Positions 29,264-39,109 of a DNA stretch of 64,000 nucleotides are shown here, piece after piece. The stretch spans positions 2,666,001 to 2,730,000 of the forward strand of contig NZ_CP069159.1 of assembly GCF_016811995.1 (NCBI RefSeq), in the 5' to 3' direction. Origin of the DNA: Citrobacter sp. R56 (lineage in GTDB: Bacteria; Pseudomonadota; Gammaproteobacteria; Enterobacterales; Enterobacteriaceae). The notes beneath the pieces are model-generated. The model was not told where the DNA came from, made no database searches, and worked only from the letters and a program-made list of their open reading frames with translations. Numbering within the stretch: position 1 is the stretch's first letter; each line of letters opens with the position of its first letter. The position numbers were made by a program, and so were the translations under genes.

Positions 29264-29761
29264 TTATCCTGCGTCGGCCGCAAAGAATTTTTTGTAATCC
29301 GTCATTGCAAGCACCGCCTCAAGCTGTGCAACAAGCTGACGCAGACCCTGTTCATCTTCTTCAGTGAAGCGGCCAAATGCCGTGCTATCAATGTCCAGCA
29401 CACCCAAAATCCGATTCCCGACCGTCAGCGGCAGTACGATTTCGGAATTGCTGGCGGCATCGCACGCGATATGCCCGTCAAAAGCATGAACATCTTCGAT
29501 ACGCTGAACGCGGTTCTGCGCCACTGCCGTGCCACAGACGCCGCGCCCAACCGGGATACGTACGCAGGCGATTTTCCCCTGAAACGGACCTAATACAAGC
29601 GTGTCGTTTTCAAGCAGATAAAACCCCGCCCAATTCACTTCTGAAAGACGTTCATACAACAATGCGCTTGTGTTCGCGAGTGTTGCCAGAAAACTTGTTT
29701 CACCTGCCATTAATGCCTGAAAGTCGCGATGAAGATCCGTGTATAACTCTGTTTTGTTCAT
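29264..29761 (-). CDS. msrC: free methionine-(R)-sulfoxide reductase MsrC
   Basis: GAF-domain reductase of 165 residues acting on free Met-(R)-SO. The three redox cysteines of the family appear in KIACVRIPVG, GRGVCGTAV and GHIACDAASNS. ATG 29761 gives the standard length; the longer frame to 29848 adds 29 residues without similarity to the family. Confidence 0.94.
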   Translation of the reverse strand: MNKTELYTDLHRDFQALMAGETSFLATLANTSALLYERLSEVNWAGFYLLENDTLVLGPFQGKIACVRIPVGRGVCGTAVAQNRVQRIEDVHAFDGHIACDAASNSEIVLPLTVGNRILGVLDIDSTAFGRFTEEDEQGLRQLVAQLEAVLAMTDYKKFFAADAG

Positions 29762-29889
29762 TTTATAATCACTTGGTTGTCTTACTTTATATTGCAGCCT
29801 ATTAAAATAAGCATTAAATGCGTTAATGCTCAAGATCATTCCCGTCATGAGTTAAGATTACATAAATCTAACACTTTGATTCGCGATAC

Positions 29890-31185
29890 ATGGCTCTTAA
29901 AACCCCACATATCACGCCAACGAAAAAAATAGCGGTCAGATCCATCGGCGAGGCATTGCCCCGAACACATTATCACCGTTGCCCTCAGTGCGACCTGCTG
30001 TTCAGCCTGCCAAAAATGCGCTCTTACCAGAGCGCGTACTGCCCGCGCTGTCAGGCCAAAATCCGCGACGGACGCGACTGGTCGCTGACACGTCTGGCGG
30101 CAATGGCCATCACGATGCTGTTGCTGATGCCTTTTGCCTGGGGCGAACCGCTGCTGCACATCTATTTACTCGGGGTACGCATTGATGCCAACGTGATGCA
30201 GGGTATCTGGCAGATGACAAAACAGGGCGACCCGATAACCGGCGCGATGGTGCTCTTTTGTGTTGCCGGTGCGCCGCTGGTGCTGGTGACGTCAATCGCC
30301 TACCTGTGGTTTGGCAACATTCTGGGGATGAACCTGCGCCCGGTGCTGTTAATGCTGGAAAGGTTAAAAGAGTGGGTCATGCTGGATATCTACCTGGTCG
30401 GCATCGCGGTGGCATCAATTAAAGTGCAGGATTATGCTTTTTTGCTGCCCGGTGTTGGGCTGACTGCCTTCATCGCACTGGTGATCCTCAGTATTCTGAC
30501 TTTATCCCACCTCAATGTTGAGCAGTTATGGGAACGCTTTTACCCGCAGAAACCGGCCCGGCGTCCCGACGAAAAACTGCGCGTTTGTCTGGGATGTCAT
30601 TTTACGGGTTACCCCGATCCCCGTGGGCGTTGCCCTCGCTGTCATATCCCACTGCGATTGCGCAGAAAGCAGAGCATACAAAAATGTTGGGCCGCTTTAT
30701 TAGCCTCTATCGTCTTTTTGCTACCGGCCAACCTAATGCCTATTTCGATCATTTATGTCAATGGCGGGCGTCAGGAAGACACTATTTTTTCAGGTATTAT
30801 GTCACTGGCGAGCAGCAATGTTGCGGTGGCCGCCGTGGTTTTTATCGCCAGTATCCTGGTGCCATTTACCAAAATAATTGTGATGTTTACACTGTTGACC
30901 AGTATCCATTTCAACTCGGTGCTGGGGCTGCAAATGCGTATCCGGCTTCTGCGCCTGGTCACCTGGATTGGTCGCTGGTCAATGCTGGATCTCTTTGTTA
31001 TTTCATTAACGATGTCTCTGATTAATCGCGATCAGATACTGGCTTTTACTATGGGACCGGCTGCGCTGTATTTCGGCGCAGCGGTAATATTGACTATTCT
31101 TTCAGTCGAATGGCTGGATAGCCGCTTACTTTGGGATGCACATGAGTCAGGAAACGCCCGCTTCGCCGACGGAAGCGCAGATTAA
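29890..31185 (+). CDS. letA: LetA, inner-membrane partner of the LetB lipid transporter (YebS)
   Basis: PqiA-family inner-membrane protein of 431 residues that hands lipids to the LetB MCE tube across the periplasm. Two cytoplasmic zinc ribbons are visible, [20 protein letters not shown] near residue 32 and [20 protein letters not shown] near residue 233. Each is followed by a block of four or so TM helices. The end overlaps letB by 44 bases, so translation is coupled. Confidence 0.94.
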   Translation: MALKTPHITPTKKIAVRSIGEALPRTHYHRCPQCDLLFSLPKMRSYQSAYCPRCQAKIRDGRDWSLTRLAAMAITMLLLMPFAWGEPLLHIYLLGVRIDANVMQGIWQMTKQGDPITGAMVLFCVAGAPLVLVTSIAYLWFGNILGMNLRPVLLMLERLKEWVMLDIYLVGIAVASIKVQDYAFLLPGVGLTAFIALVILSILTLSHLNVEQLWERFYPQKPARRPDEKLRVCLGCHFTGYPDPRGRCPRCHIPLRLRRKQSIQKCWAALLASIVFLLPANLMPISIIYVNGGRQEDTIFSGIMSLASSNVAVAAVVFIASILVPFTKIIVMFTLLTSIHFNSVLGLQMRIRLLRLVTWIGRWSMLDLFVISLTMSLINRDQILAFTMGPAALYFGAAVILTILSVEWLDSRLLWDAHESGNARFADGSAD

Positions 31186-33775
31186 AACAAAACGCCGTAT
31201 TTCGCCCTTCTGGTTGCTGCCGCTCATTGCCCTGATGATCGCCGGATGGCTGGTATGGGGAAGTTATGAAGATCGCGGTAATACTGTCACCATCGATTTT
31301 ATGTCGGCGGATGGCATCGTTCCTGGCCGAACCCCCGTGCGTTATCAAGGGGTTGAAGTCGGCACGGTGCAAGATATCAATCTGAGCAAAGACCTACGCA
31401 AAATCAAAGTTCGCGTCAGTATCAAGGCCGACATGAAAGATGCACTGCGTGAAGATACGCAGTTTTGGCTGGTCACGCCTAAAGCGTCTCTGGCGGGGGT
31501 TTCCGGCCTGGACGCGCTGGTCGGCGGCAACTATATCGGCATGATGCCCGGAAAAGGCGAACCCAGCGATCACTTTGTGGCGCTGGATACCCAACCAAAA
31601 TATCGCCTGAACAACGGCGAATTAATGATCCATCTTCAGGCGCCGGATCTCGGTTCACTCAACAGTGGCGCACTGGTCTATTTCCGTAAAATTCCCGTGG
31701 GGCGTGTCTACGACTATGCCATCAACCCCAACAAACAGGGGGTCACGATTGATGTACTGATTGAACGACGCTTCACTAACCTGGTGAAAAAAGGCAGCCG
31801 TTTCTGGAATGTCTCGGGGGTGAATGCCGACATCAGTCTCAGCGGCGCAAAAGTGAAACTGGAAAGTCTGGCGGCGCTGGTGAACGGCGCTATCGCGTTT
31901 GACTCCCCGGACAACTCTCAGCCCGCCGCGCAGGACGATGCTTTCGGGTTGTACCAGGATCTCGCGCACAGTCAACGTGGCGTACTGGTGAATCTTGAGC
32001 TGCCCAGCGGCGAGGGTCTGAAGGCTGGTTCGACGCCATTGATGTATCAGGGGCTGGAAGTGGGTCAGTTAACCAAACTGCATCTCAACCCCGGCGGCAA
32101 AGTGACCGGTGAAATGACGGTGGATCCTGCCGTTGTGACACTGCTGCGCGATTCGACACGCATTGAGCTACGCAATCCGAAACTGTCGCTCAGCGATGCC
32201 AACCTCAGCGCATTGCTCACCGGAAAAACCTTCGAACTGGTGCCCGGTGAAGGCGAGCCGCGTAGCGAGTTTGTGGTGGTGCCGGGCGAACAAGCCCTGC
32301 TTCATGAGCAAAATGTGCTGACCTTTACCCTCACCGCGCCGGAAAGCTACGGCATTGATGCCGGACAGCCGCTGATTCTGCACGGGGTGCAGGTGGGTCA
32401 GGTCATTGAGCGTAAACTCACCAGCAAAGGCGTCACATTTACTGTCGCTATCGATCCGCAACATCGCGATCTGGTTCAGGGCGACAGTAAATTCGTGGTC
32501 AATAGCCGCGTCGATGTCAAAGTCGGTCTGGACGGCATTGAGTTTCTCGGCGCCAGCGCCAGTGAATGGATAAGCGGCGGCATTCGAATTTTGCCTGGCA
32601 CCAAAGGCGAAATGAAGGCCAGTTATCCGCTGTATGCCAATCTGGAAAAAGCCGTAGAAAACAGCCTCAGCGACTTGCCGACAACCACCGTCAGCCTCAG
32701 CGCCGAAACGCTACCGGATGTACAGGCCGGTTCCGTCGTGCTGTACCGTAAATTTGAAGTGGGTGAAGTGATCACTGTGCGTCCGCGCGCCAATGCCTTT
32801 GATATTGATCTGCATATCAAACCTGAATACCGCAATTTGCTGACCAGCAACAGCGTGTTCTGGGCCGAAGGCGGCGCGAAAGTACAGCTCAATGGCAGCG
32901 GCCTTACCGTGCAAGCCTCCCCGCTCTCCCGTGCGTTAAAAGGGGCTATCAGCTTCGATAATTTGAGCGGTGCCAGCGCCAGTCAGCGTAAAGGCGACAA
33001 ACGGATCCTTTATGCGTCGGAAACCGCAGCCCGCGCGGTCGGCGGCCAAATCACCTTACACGCCTTCGACGCGGGGAAACTTGCCGCCGGTATGCCGATT
33101 CGTTACCTCGGCATCGACATTGGACAGATCCAGACGCTGGAGTTGATTACTGCGCGCAATGAAGTTCAGGCCAAAGCGGTACTCTACCCGGAATACGTGC
33201 AAACCTTCGCCCGGGGCGGCACCCGTTTCTCGGTGATCACCCCGCAAATCTCTGCTGCGGGCGTCGAGCATCTGGATACGATTTTGCAGCCTTACATCAA
33301 CGTTGAACCTGGACGCGGCAACCCACGTCGCGAATTCGAGCTACAGGAAACCACCATTACCGACTCGCGCTATCTTGATGGCCTGAGCGTCGTGGTTGAA
33401 GCCCCTGAAGCCGGTTCGCTGAACATCGGTACGCCGGTTCTGTTCCGGGGAATTGAAGTGGGCACGGTGACGGGAATGACCTTAGGAACGCTGTCTGACC
33501 GTGTGATGATCGCCATGCGCATCAGCCAGCGTTATCAGCACCTCGTTCGCAACAACTCCGTGTTCTGGCTGGCATCTGGCTACAGCCTCGATTTTGGCCT
33601 GACCGGCGGGGTCGTGAAGACAGGCACCTTTAATCAGTTCGTTCGTGGCGGTATCGCGTTCGCCACCCCGCCAGGCACTCCGCTGGCGCCTAAAGCGCAG
33701 GCAGGCAAACACTTCCTGCTGCTGGAAGTCGAACCCAAAGAGTGGCGCGAATGGGGAACCGCGCTCCCTCGTTAA
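31142..33775 (+). CDS. letB: LetB, seven-MCE-domain intermembrane lipid transport protein (YebT)
   Basis: An 877-residue protein anchored by one N-terminal TM (about residues 20-40). It carries seven tandem MCE domains that stack into a hollow tunnel bridging the inner and outer membranes. MCE starts recur, for example [39 protein letters not shown] and [18 protein letters not shown], each with the PVxYxGVxVGxV-type turn. ATG 31142 (MSQETPA) gives the E. coli length; ATG 31136 is two codons upstream. Confidence 0.95.
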   Translation: MSQETPASPTEAQIKTKRRISPFWLLPLIALMIAGWLVWGSYEDRGNTVTIDFMSADGIVPGRTPVRYQGVEVGTVQDINLSKDLRKIKVRVSIKADMKDALREDTQFWLVTPKASLAGVSGLDALVGGNYIGMMPGKGEPSDHFVALDTQPKYRLNNGELMIHLQAPDLGSLNSGALVYFRKIPVGRVYDYAINPNKQGVTIDVLIERRFTNLVKKGSRFWNVSGVNADISLSGAKVKLESLAALVNGAIAFDSPDNSQPAAQDDAFGLYQDLAHSQRGVLVNLELPSGEGLKAGSTPLMYQGLEVGQLTKLHLNPGGKVTGEMTVDPAVVTLLRDSTRIELRNPKLSLSDANLSALLTGKTFELVPGEGEPRSEFVVVPGEQALLHEQNVLTFTLTAPESYGIDAGQPLILHGVQVGQVIERKLTSKGVTFTVAIDPQHRDLVQGDSKFVVNSRVDVKVGLDGIEFLGASASEWISGGIRILPGTKGEMKASYPLYANLEKAVENSLSDLPTTTVSLSAETLPDVQAGSVVLYRKFEVGEVITVRPRANAFDIDLHIKPEYRNLLTSNSVFWAEGGAKVQLNGSGLTVQASPLSRALKGAISFDNLSGASASQRKGDKRILYASETAARAVGGQITLHAFDAGKLAAGMPIRYLGIDIGQIQTLELITARNEVQAKAVLYPEYVQTFARGGTRFSVITPQISAAGVEHLDTILQPYINVEPGRGNPRREFELQETTITDSRYLDGLSVVVEAPEAGSLNIGTPVLFRGIEVGTVTGMTLGTLSDRVMIAMRISQRYQHLVRNNSVFWLASGYSLDFGLTGGVVKTGTFNQFVRGGIAFATPPGTPLAPKAQAGKHFLLLEVEPKEWREWGTALPR

Positions 33776-33782
33776 CCGCAGA

Positions 33783-33812
33783 GCTCCGGCGTGCCCGCGC
33801 CGGAGCGTTTGT
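33783..33812 (+). terminator. GC-rich hairpin after letB
   Basis: GCTCCGGCG (33783-33791) pairs exactly with CGCCGGAGC (33798-33806), loop of six, followed by GTTTGTG. The weak T tract suggests partial termination or an attenuator before rsmF. Confidence 0.55.
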
Positions 33813-33853
33813 GCTACACTGCGCGCCTGTTTTACTGCCGGTGGTATATTCTT

Positions 33854-35302
33854 GTGGCTCAACACGCCGTTTATTTTCCTGATGATTTTCTGACGCAAAT
33901 GCGTGAGATAATGCCTTCAACGCTCTGTTTTGATGATTTTCTTGCCGCCTGCCAGCGTCCGCTACGTCGCAGCATTCGCGTCAACACGCTGAAAATCTCC
34001 GTCTCCGCGTTTCTCGAGTTGACGGCCCCTTACGGCTGGTCGCTGACGCCCGTTCCCTGGTGTGAGGAAGGTTTTTGGATTGAGCGTGATGATGAAGAGT
34101 CTCTGCCGCTGGGCAGCACGGCCGAGCATTTAAGCGGTCTGTTTTATATTCAGGAAGCAAGCTCAATGCTGCCGGTCGCTGCACTGTTTGCCGACGGGAA
34201 TACGCCGGAGCGAGTCATGGACGTCGCCGCCGCCCCAGGTTCTAAAACCACGCAAATCGCCGCCAGAATGCATAACCAGGGCGCGATTCTGGCCAATGAG
34301 TTTTCTGCCAGCCGCGTCAAAGTGCTGCATGCGAACATCAGTCGTTGCGGGATCAGTAACGTTGCGCTGACCCATTTTGACGGTCGCGTGTTCGGCGCCG
34401 CACTGCCAGAAATGTTTGATGCCATTCTGCTGGACGCTCCCTGTTCAGGTGAAGGCGTGGTGCGTAAAGATCCTGACGCGCTGAAAAATTGGTCTGTTGA
34501 GAGCAACCTTGACATCGCCGCCACCCAACGCGAATTGATTGAGAGTGCATTCCACGCATTGCGCCCCGGCGGAACGCTGGTTTATTCCACCTGTACGCTC
34601 AATCGCGATGAAAACGAAGCCGTCTGTCTGTGGCTGAAAGACACCTGGCCGGACGCTGTTGAATTCCTCCCGCTAGATGACTTATTTCCTGATGCAAAGC
34701 GGGCATTAACGCCGGAAGGTTTTCTGCATGTCTTCCCGCAAATTTATGACTGTGAAGGCTTCTTCGTTGCACGCTTACGCAAAACACAGGCTATCCCTGC
34801 GCTACCGGTGCCAAAATATAAAGTCGGTAATTTTCCGTTTACACCGGTGAAAAGCCGCGAATCAGCACAGATTACACAGGCGGCCAGCGCCAGCGGCCTG
34901 CAATGGGATGAAAACCTGCGCCTCTGGCAACGTGATAAAGAGATCTGGCTTTTCCCGGCGGCTGTCGAAGGGATGATTGGCAAAGTGCGCTTCTCCCGAC
35001 TCGGCCTGAAATTAGCGGAAACCCATAACAAAGGCTTCCGCTGGCAGCATGAAGCGATCATTGCGCTGGCCAATCCTGAGCACAAAAATGCCTTTGAACT
35101 TTCGCCGCAAGAAGCAGAAGAGTGGTATCGCGGTCGCGATGTGTATCCGCAAACCTCTCCGGCCACTGACGATGTTCTGGTGACATTCCAGCATCAGCCG
35201 ATAGGTCTGGCAAAACGCATTGGTTCGCGCCTGAAGAATAGCTATCCCCGCGAACTGGTGCGTGACGGTAAACTGTTTAGCGGTAATGCCCAGGGTGCAT
35301 AA
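33854..35302 (+). CDS. rsmF: 16S rRNA (cytosine-1407-C5)-methyltransferase
   Basis: RNA m5C methyltransferase of 482 residues. The SAM-binding block [19 protein letters not shown] is near residue 118. The two cysteines of the mechanism are in [15 protein letters not shown] and [15 protein letters not shown]-terminal PUA-like region follows. GTG 33854 (reads [13 protein letters not shown]) is preferred because it matches E. coli RsmF; the open frame extends to 33791 through the hairpin. Confidence 0.94.
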   Translation: MAQHAVYFPDDFLTQMREIMPSTLCFDDFLAACQRPLRRSIRVNTLKISVSAFLELTAPYGWSLTPVPWCEEGFWIERDDEESLPLGSTAEHLSGLFYIQEASSMLPVAALFADGNTPERVMDVAAAPGSKTTQIAARMHNQGAILANEFSASRVKVLHANISRCGISNVALTHFDGRVFGAALPEMFDAILLDAPCSGEGVVRKDPDALKNWSVESNLDIAATQRELIESAFHALRPGGTLVYSTCTLNRDENEAVCLWLKDTWPDAVEFLPLDDLFPDAKRALTPEGFLHVFPQIYDCEGFFVARLRKTQAIPALPVPKYKVGNFPFTPVKSRESAQITQAASASGLQWDENLRLWQRDKEIWLFPAAVEGMIGKVRFSRLGLKLAETHNKGFRWQHEAIIALANPEHKNAFELSPQEAEEWYRGRDVYPQTSPATDDVLVTFQHQPIGLAKRIGSRLKNSYPRELVRDGKLFSGNAQGA

Positions 35303-35409
35303 AAATAACGCACTTTTTGACTGGCGCTTTTGCCGCCGTTGACTACGCTGAAAATTGGGCGATCGAACTGGTCGTACCACAACCAGCGAATTTCAACGGA
35401 GAGCAAATG

Positions 35410-35646
35410 ATGAAAACCAGTGTGCGTATTGGCGCTTTTGAAATTGATGACGGTGAGTTACACGGTGAATCACCGGGGGATCGAACGTTAACCATTCCGT
35501 GCAAATCCGATCCCGATTTATGTATGCAACTGGATGCCTGGGACGACGAAACCAGCATCCCCGCCCTCCTCAATGGAGAACATTCCGTTCTATTCCGCAC
35601 CCGCTACGATCGCCATTCCGATGCCTGGGTCATGCGTCTTGCCTGA
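35410..35646 (+). CDS. yebV: conserved small protein YebV
   Basis: A 78-residue protein starting MKTSVRIGAFEIDDGELHGE, matching E. coli YebV throughout. The function is unknown. The first of the two tandem ATGs (35407, 35410) is too close to GGAGAG, so the second is preferred and gives the family length. No signal peptide or TM is seen. Confidence 0.88.
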   Translation: MKTSVRIGAFEIDDGELHGESPGDRTLTIPCKSDPDLCMQLDAWDDETSIPALLNGEHSVLFRTRYDRHSDAWVMRLA

Positions 35647-35655
35647 CTCAAAAAG

Positions 35656-35683
35656 AACCCGTCGCCAGACGGGTTATTTATTT
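35656..35683 (+). terminator. terminator of yebV
   Basis: AACCCGTC / GACGGGTT with loop GCCA, followed by ATTTATTT, ten bases after the yebV stop. Confidence 0.85.
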
Positions 35684-35748
35684 CTCCCTTTCCCTCCAAC
35701 GATAACCTCTCCTACACTAACGGTACGGCAGTACAATTTGAGGATGGA

Positions 35749-35940
35749 ATGTTCGCACTGGTACTTTTTGTTTGCTACCTGGATGGCGGTTGCGAGGATA
35801 TCGTGGTGGATGTCTACAATACTGAGCAACAGTGCCTGTTCTCAATGGACGATCAGCGAATTCGCCATGGAGGCTGCTTCCCGATAGAAGACTTCATCGA
35901 TGGATTCTGGCTGCCGGCCCAGAAATACAGCGATTTCTGA
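35749..35940 (+). CDS. yebW: conserved small protein YebW
   Basis: A 63-residue protein, MFALVLFVCYLDGGCEDIVV at the N terminus, matching the YebW family in length. It is acidic, with four cysteines. The function is unknown. The stop directly abuts the pphA stop on the other strand. Confidence 0.87.
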   Translation: MFALVLFVCYLDGGCEDIVVDVYNTEQQCLFSMDDQRIRHGGCFPIEDFIDGFWLPAQKYSDF

Positions 35941-36603
35941 TTACTGCAACTGGACCAACGTCAGTTCGCCACCGAAAACAGCACCGGTATCAATATAGTG
36001 CAGGTTATCTATATCCACGCGATGACGTAACGGGGTATGGCCAAACCAGAAGTGATCCGCCCCACTAATACCGCCACCGCGTCCCGCCAGTCGTTCACTC
36101 AGACGCGTGCGACTCCACAACACCTCATGCAAGTCGACAGGCTTTTGCCACTGATACTCATCGTCCGGATAATCAGCATGCGCCACAACATGCATGCCAT
36201 TGTGGCAATGCAGCTCCAGAATCCACGGAAGTTCGCGGCAATCTTCCAGCGCGCGCCTTGCCTGCGCCTGCTGTATTGCCGGTAACGCCATAAACCAGCC
36301 CCCGCCATTCATCGACCATAACGAAGGCTCTTCTGATTTCAGCGCATCCATCGCCATTTGCTCATGGTTCCCTCTGATCGCCACCATCCAGTTTTTACGC
36401 AGTAACCGGAGGCAGCCCAGACTGTCCGGCCCACGATCGATAACATCACCTACCGAGACCAGCAAATCCTGCCAGGGATCAAAATGGCATTCGCGTAATT
36501 TGGCCATCAGCAAGGCGAAGCACCCGTGGAGGTCGCCTACAATCCAGACGTGCCGCCACTGGTTTCCGTCAACGCGCAGATAGACATTATCAGGCTGTTT
36601 CAT
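35941..36603 (-). CDS. pphA: serine/threonine protein phosphatase PphA
   Basis: PPP-family metallophosphatase of 220 residues, which in E. coli signals protein misfolding and is heat-induced. All metal-binding motifs are present: GDLHGC, GDVIDRG, RGNHE and the late His motifs (VVAHADYPDD, FWFGHTPLRH). ATG 36603 (MKQPDNVY) has GGAGGAGAG upstream; the longer frame to 36678 lacks support. It is somewhat diverged from E. coli PphA, as is usual for this gene. Confidence 0.93.
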   Translation of the reverse strand: MKQPDNVYLRVDGNQWRHVWIVGDLHGCFALLMAKLRECHFDPWQDLLVSVGDVIDRGPDSLGCLRLLRKNWMVAIRGNHEQMAMDALKSEEPSLWSMNGGGWFMALPAIQQAQARRALEDCRELPWILELHCHNGMHVVAHADYPDDEYQWQKPVDLHEVLWSRTRLSERLAGRGGGISGADHFWFGHTPLRHRVDIDNLHYIDTGAVFGGELTLVQLQ

Positions 36604-36990
36604 CTCTCCTCCTCTCCCATACGACACACCCCAAAAATTGAATAGCAGAGGCAAAAAACCAGGGCGATTGAGGGGCAAAGTATGGAATTGTTTAAAAAGA
36701 GTACAGCGTGTGGCGCAGGTTTGTGCCAGGAAATGACAGCGTATTTTGCACTAAAAAAGAGACGGAATATGGTTCCCGCATTGTCCTGAATTTTATTTTT
36801 TCTTTATAATTCGTATAAATAAAAGATTCTTAGAAACAACCGATCTACGTTGTGTTTTTAAAGCCTGCGGTTACAGCTGAAACATCAACGGATTGCGAGG
36901 TCTTTTCAGCCAGGCTTTAAGCTGAAAAATACGATGTCCAGATACCCATTCAGGTTTTGTCTCCTGAATGGGCAAAGTGTCTTATTGCGG
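36604..36990. other. intergenic region spanning the left edge of the accessory block
   Basis: No gene is visible. It contains the pphA promoter side (36604-36750), the sdsR-terminator-like sequence at 36753 where foreign DNA appears to begin, and an AT-rich stretch. A hairpin with CCCATTCAGG (36945-36954) and CCTGAATGGG (36963-36972) follows just past the stop of the short-chain dehydrogenase and may be its terminator, although no T tract follows. Confidence 0.5.
36753..36790. repeat. diverged copy of the sdsR 3' end (candidate left attachment site)
   Basis: AAAAAAGAGACGGAATATGG and the following TTCC..G.ATT align with the start of the plus-strand sequence at 52666 (AAAAAGAGACCGAATACGAT), which is the sdsR terminator. 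About 26 of 32 aligned positions agree by eye. It marks where the accessory block begins after pphA. Confidence 0.55.
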
Positions 36991-37668
36991 CTACCAGGTC
37001 AGCGGCGTTGAGGTGTAGTCCACGAAATGGTGCCCACCCTTTCCTTGATAACTGTCCAGAACGTTAGCCAGCCCCTTAACGCTTTCTTCAACCGTAAGCG
37101 GTGCCTGCGCACCACCCATATCAGTCTGCACCCAGCCCGGATGCAGTGACAGAAGCGTCAGACCACGAGAATCTGTCTCCGGTAACAAGGCGCGTGTCAG
37201 CATGTTCAGGGCGGATTTACTTGCCGAGTAGAGAGGCATATCAGCCTGCGTGTTTTCGTTCAGGCTGGCAAGCTTTGAACTGGTGAAGGCCAGGATCCCT
37301 GTTCCCGGCTTAACGGCATCAAGCACTAAATTTGCTAACCTGATAGGCGAGAACGTATTGGTCATAAACAAGGACAAGAGCTCTTCTGGCGTCGCGGAAC
37401 TGACTGACTGAAGCTCCGGACCCTGCACGCCAGCATTAATCAGAATGACATCGTATTGCCCTGGCTGCAGCAACTGACCGAAAGCAGTGCTTTGCTGCAC
37501 ATCATTAATATCGAGAGTCAGCCACGTAATTTCTGGATACGTCTCAGCGCCAACAGACTGCCTGCGCGTTGCAGAGACTGCCCATCCCCGGTGATGCAGC
37601 TCCTGACTCAGACCAAGCCCGATCCCCCGAGATGCACCAATGATGAGTGCCTGATGTTGCTTACTCAT
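36991..37668 (-). CDS. short-chain dehydrogenase/reductase
   Basis: Classical SDR of 225 residues. The NAD(P) glycine motif GASRGIG is at about 12, NAG in LINAGVQG at about 78, the catalytic Ser in LAFTSSKL, and YxxxK as YSASK at about 146. The C terminus carries the HPGWVQTDMGG block typical of C-factor/CsgA-like SDRs. The substrate is unknown. It stands alone, divergent from nothing obvious, with upstream A/G-rich GGAGGAAAT for translation. Confidence 0.88.
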   Translation of the reverse strand: MSKQHQALIIGASRGIGLGLSQELHHRGWAVSATRRQSVGAETYPEITWLTLDINDVQQSTAFGQLLQPGQYDVILINAGVQGPELQSVSSATPEELLSLFMTNTFSPIRLANLVLDAVKPGTGILAFTSSKLASLNENTQADMPLYSASKSALNMLTRALLPETDSRGLTLLSLHPGWVQTDMGGAQAPLTVEESVKGLANVLDSYQGKGGHHFVDYTSTPLTW

Positions 37669-37993
37669 ATTTCCTCCGTTTGAGTATGGTCGGATTACGT
37701 CCTGTACCAGAACTCAGTAGCAGTAACCGGATCTTCCGACATCCTGATATCAGTATTTCAATGAGCCCCAGACTGAAGACTGAATGCGAAACGTTAAGAT
37801 ATTACTGTTGAATTAAGCATAAGGAACGTTCAATTTGTGCTGATATGATTTTTTCTGTGCATAGCTAATCTATTTATTGCTGCGGCAGCAAGCACAGTGG
37901 TTAAACTCTTTCGGTCCGGATAAAGATAAACATACAGTCGCCATCAGCTAGAATAATTGCTGCTCCTGGAAAAATGAAATAAGGCGCAAGCCA
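37669..37993. other. intergenic region, nothing recognised
   Basis: About 325 bp between the SDR gene start and the end of a small minus-strand ORF. No ORF of note, no clear hairpin terminator and no repeat was found by eye. Confidence 0.4.
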
Positions 37994-38296
37994 TCATTTC
38001 ATTTTTAACCAAAATGATTCCTGGCAAACATTATGAAATTGTTTCTTCATGGGTCTGATATTCTGTCCAGCCGCATCTGTGACCTCCCAACAGATCCAAC
38101 ATTCAGGACAAACATAAGCGGAACTTTGCATTGCTTCAAGTTCATTGGTGTAGCTGATTATCACACCACTCTCATGAAGCCATACCTTAGAGATAGTCTC
38201 AACTTCTGCTAAATCATCTTTTTCCCTGCTCTCTTGAATGCATTTTACTTTCTCTCTGTTTTTAATAGCATTCACATAATACCTTAAGTCGATCAT
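37994..38296 (-). CDS. hypothetical protein with a CPECW motif
   Basis: A 100-residue ORF with no recognised family. It is charged in the first half (KNREKVKCIQESREKDDLAEVE). The second half has a cysteine pair in YVCPECWICWEV and another Cys near the C terminus (HNVCQESFWLKMK), compatible with a metal site. No signal peptide or TM is seen. Coding is plausible but not proven; no good Shine-Dalgarno stands before ATG 38296. Confidence 0.5.
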   Translation of the reverse strand: MIDLRYYVNAIKNREKVKCIQESREKDDLAEVETISKVWLHESGVIISYTNELEAMQSSAYVCPECWICWEVTDAAGQNIRPMKKQFHNVCQESFWLKMK

Positions 38297-38569
38297 CGCC
38301 GGGTTCGTCGCAAAAAATAACTGTGGTAAGAATATATTATCCTATTGCTTCTCCCACAGCATCACAGATGTAACAAAATACGGTCTACCACACACCGTCA
38401 ACCTTACCGCGTTCTTCCTGACTCCTTGCTGCTATTTTCCAGTCTGACATTCCCCCTAAAATTGGTGGGATTATGAGCCAACAAATCCTTCTTCTGATTT
38501 ACATGTCATAATGCCCCAGTCATTGGTGTATATCGGTACTTTTTGGAAAAATAATAAACGGACTTAGAC

Positions 38570-38974
38570 ATGACCAAATTCTTGATGCTGGTAGTAATGC
38601 TAGCAACCATTGCTGGCTGCACTCCACTTACCCCAAAAGATTGCCAGAAGAAAAGCGCTCTTGATTCGTGCTCTTACAAGCGTTCAGGTAAAGTCACCGA
38701 TAAAGACATTTATGGCGAACAAGCATCAGGTATAAAAAAAGCACTCGATGCAGCACTTACCAAACCACACGCCTGGAATGGTAAAAGATGTAATGTGCAT
38801 CTGGATTTCAATATGGACGGTACCTTGCAGAATTTCATCATAAAGAGTGGAGATAAGGATTACTGCCGTGCTTTAGCTGAAGCCGCCAGGCGAACAAAAT
38901 TCCCAGCATTTACTGACCTGCATGTTTACAACGACATGGGTTCTGCTCGGTGGGATATGCACGGACAACCATGA
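38570..38974 (+). CDS. lipoprotein with a TolA C-terminal (domain III)-like fold
   Basis: A 134-residue protein with a lipoprotein signal (MLVVMLATIAGC, lipobox Cys at about residue 17). The rest resembles TolA domain III: KRCNVHLDFNMDGTLQNFII aligns with the TolA strand around its first cysteine, and DKDYCRALAEAARRTKFP aligns with the helix around its second, so the disulfide pair is retained. TolA III is the docking site for TolB, colicins and filamentous phage g3p. Without the TolA TM and coiled-coil domains, this looks like an orphan receptor domain tethered by lipid. It overlaps the next small ORF by ATGA. Confidence 0.75.
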   Translation: MTKFLMLVVMLATIAGCTPLTPKDCQKKSALDSCSYKRSGKVTDKDIYGEQASGIKKALDAALTKPHAWNGKRCNVHLDFNMDGTLQNFIIKSGDKDYCRALAEAARRTKFPAFTDLHVYNDMGSARWDMHGQP

Positions 38975-39072
38975 AAAAATATACGCTGACTGTCGGCTTC
39001 GTGCCAGCAGCGGACTTTTCTAACGCCGCTGATGTATTAATCAATGGAGAGCAGGCCATATTTATAATATAA
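38971..39072 (+). CDS. possible 33-residue peptide coupled to the TolA-like lipoprotein
   Basis: An ATGA overlap with the preceding stop opens a 33-codon frame, MKKYTLTVGFVPAADFSNAA to a TAA at 39070. No family is recognised. The overlap suggests translational coupling, but the frame could also be a relic of a longer gene. It ends 37 bases before the alpha/beta hydrolase ATG. Confidence 0.35.
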   Translation: MKKYTLTVGFVPAADFSNAADVLINGEQAIFII

Positions 39073-39109
39073 ATTGACGGGTACGCTGAATTTTACAGGA
39101 ACATCTCCG

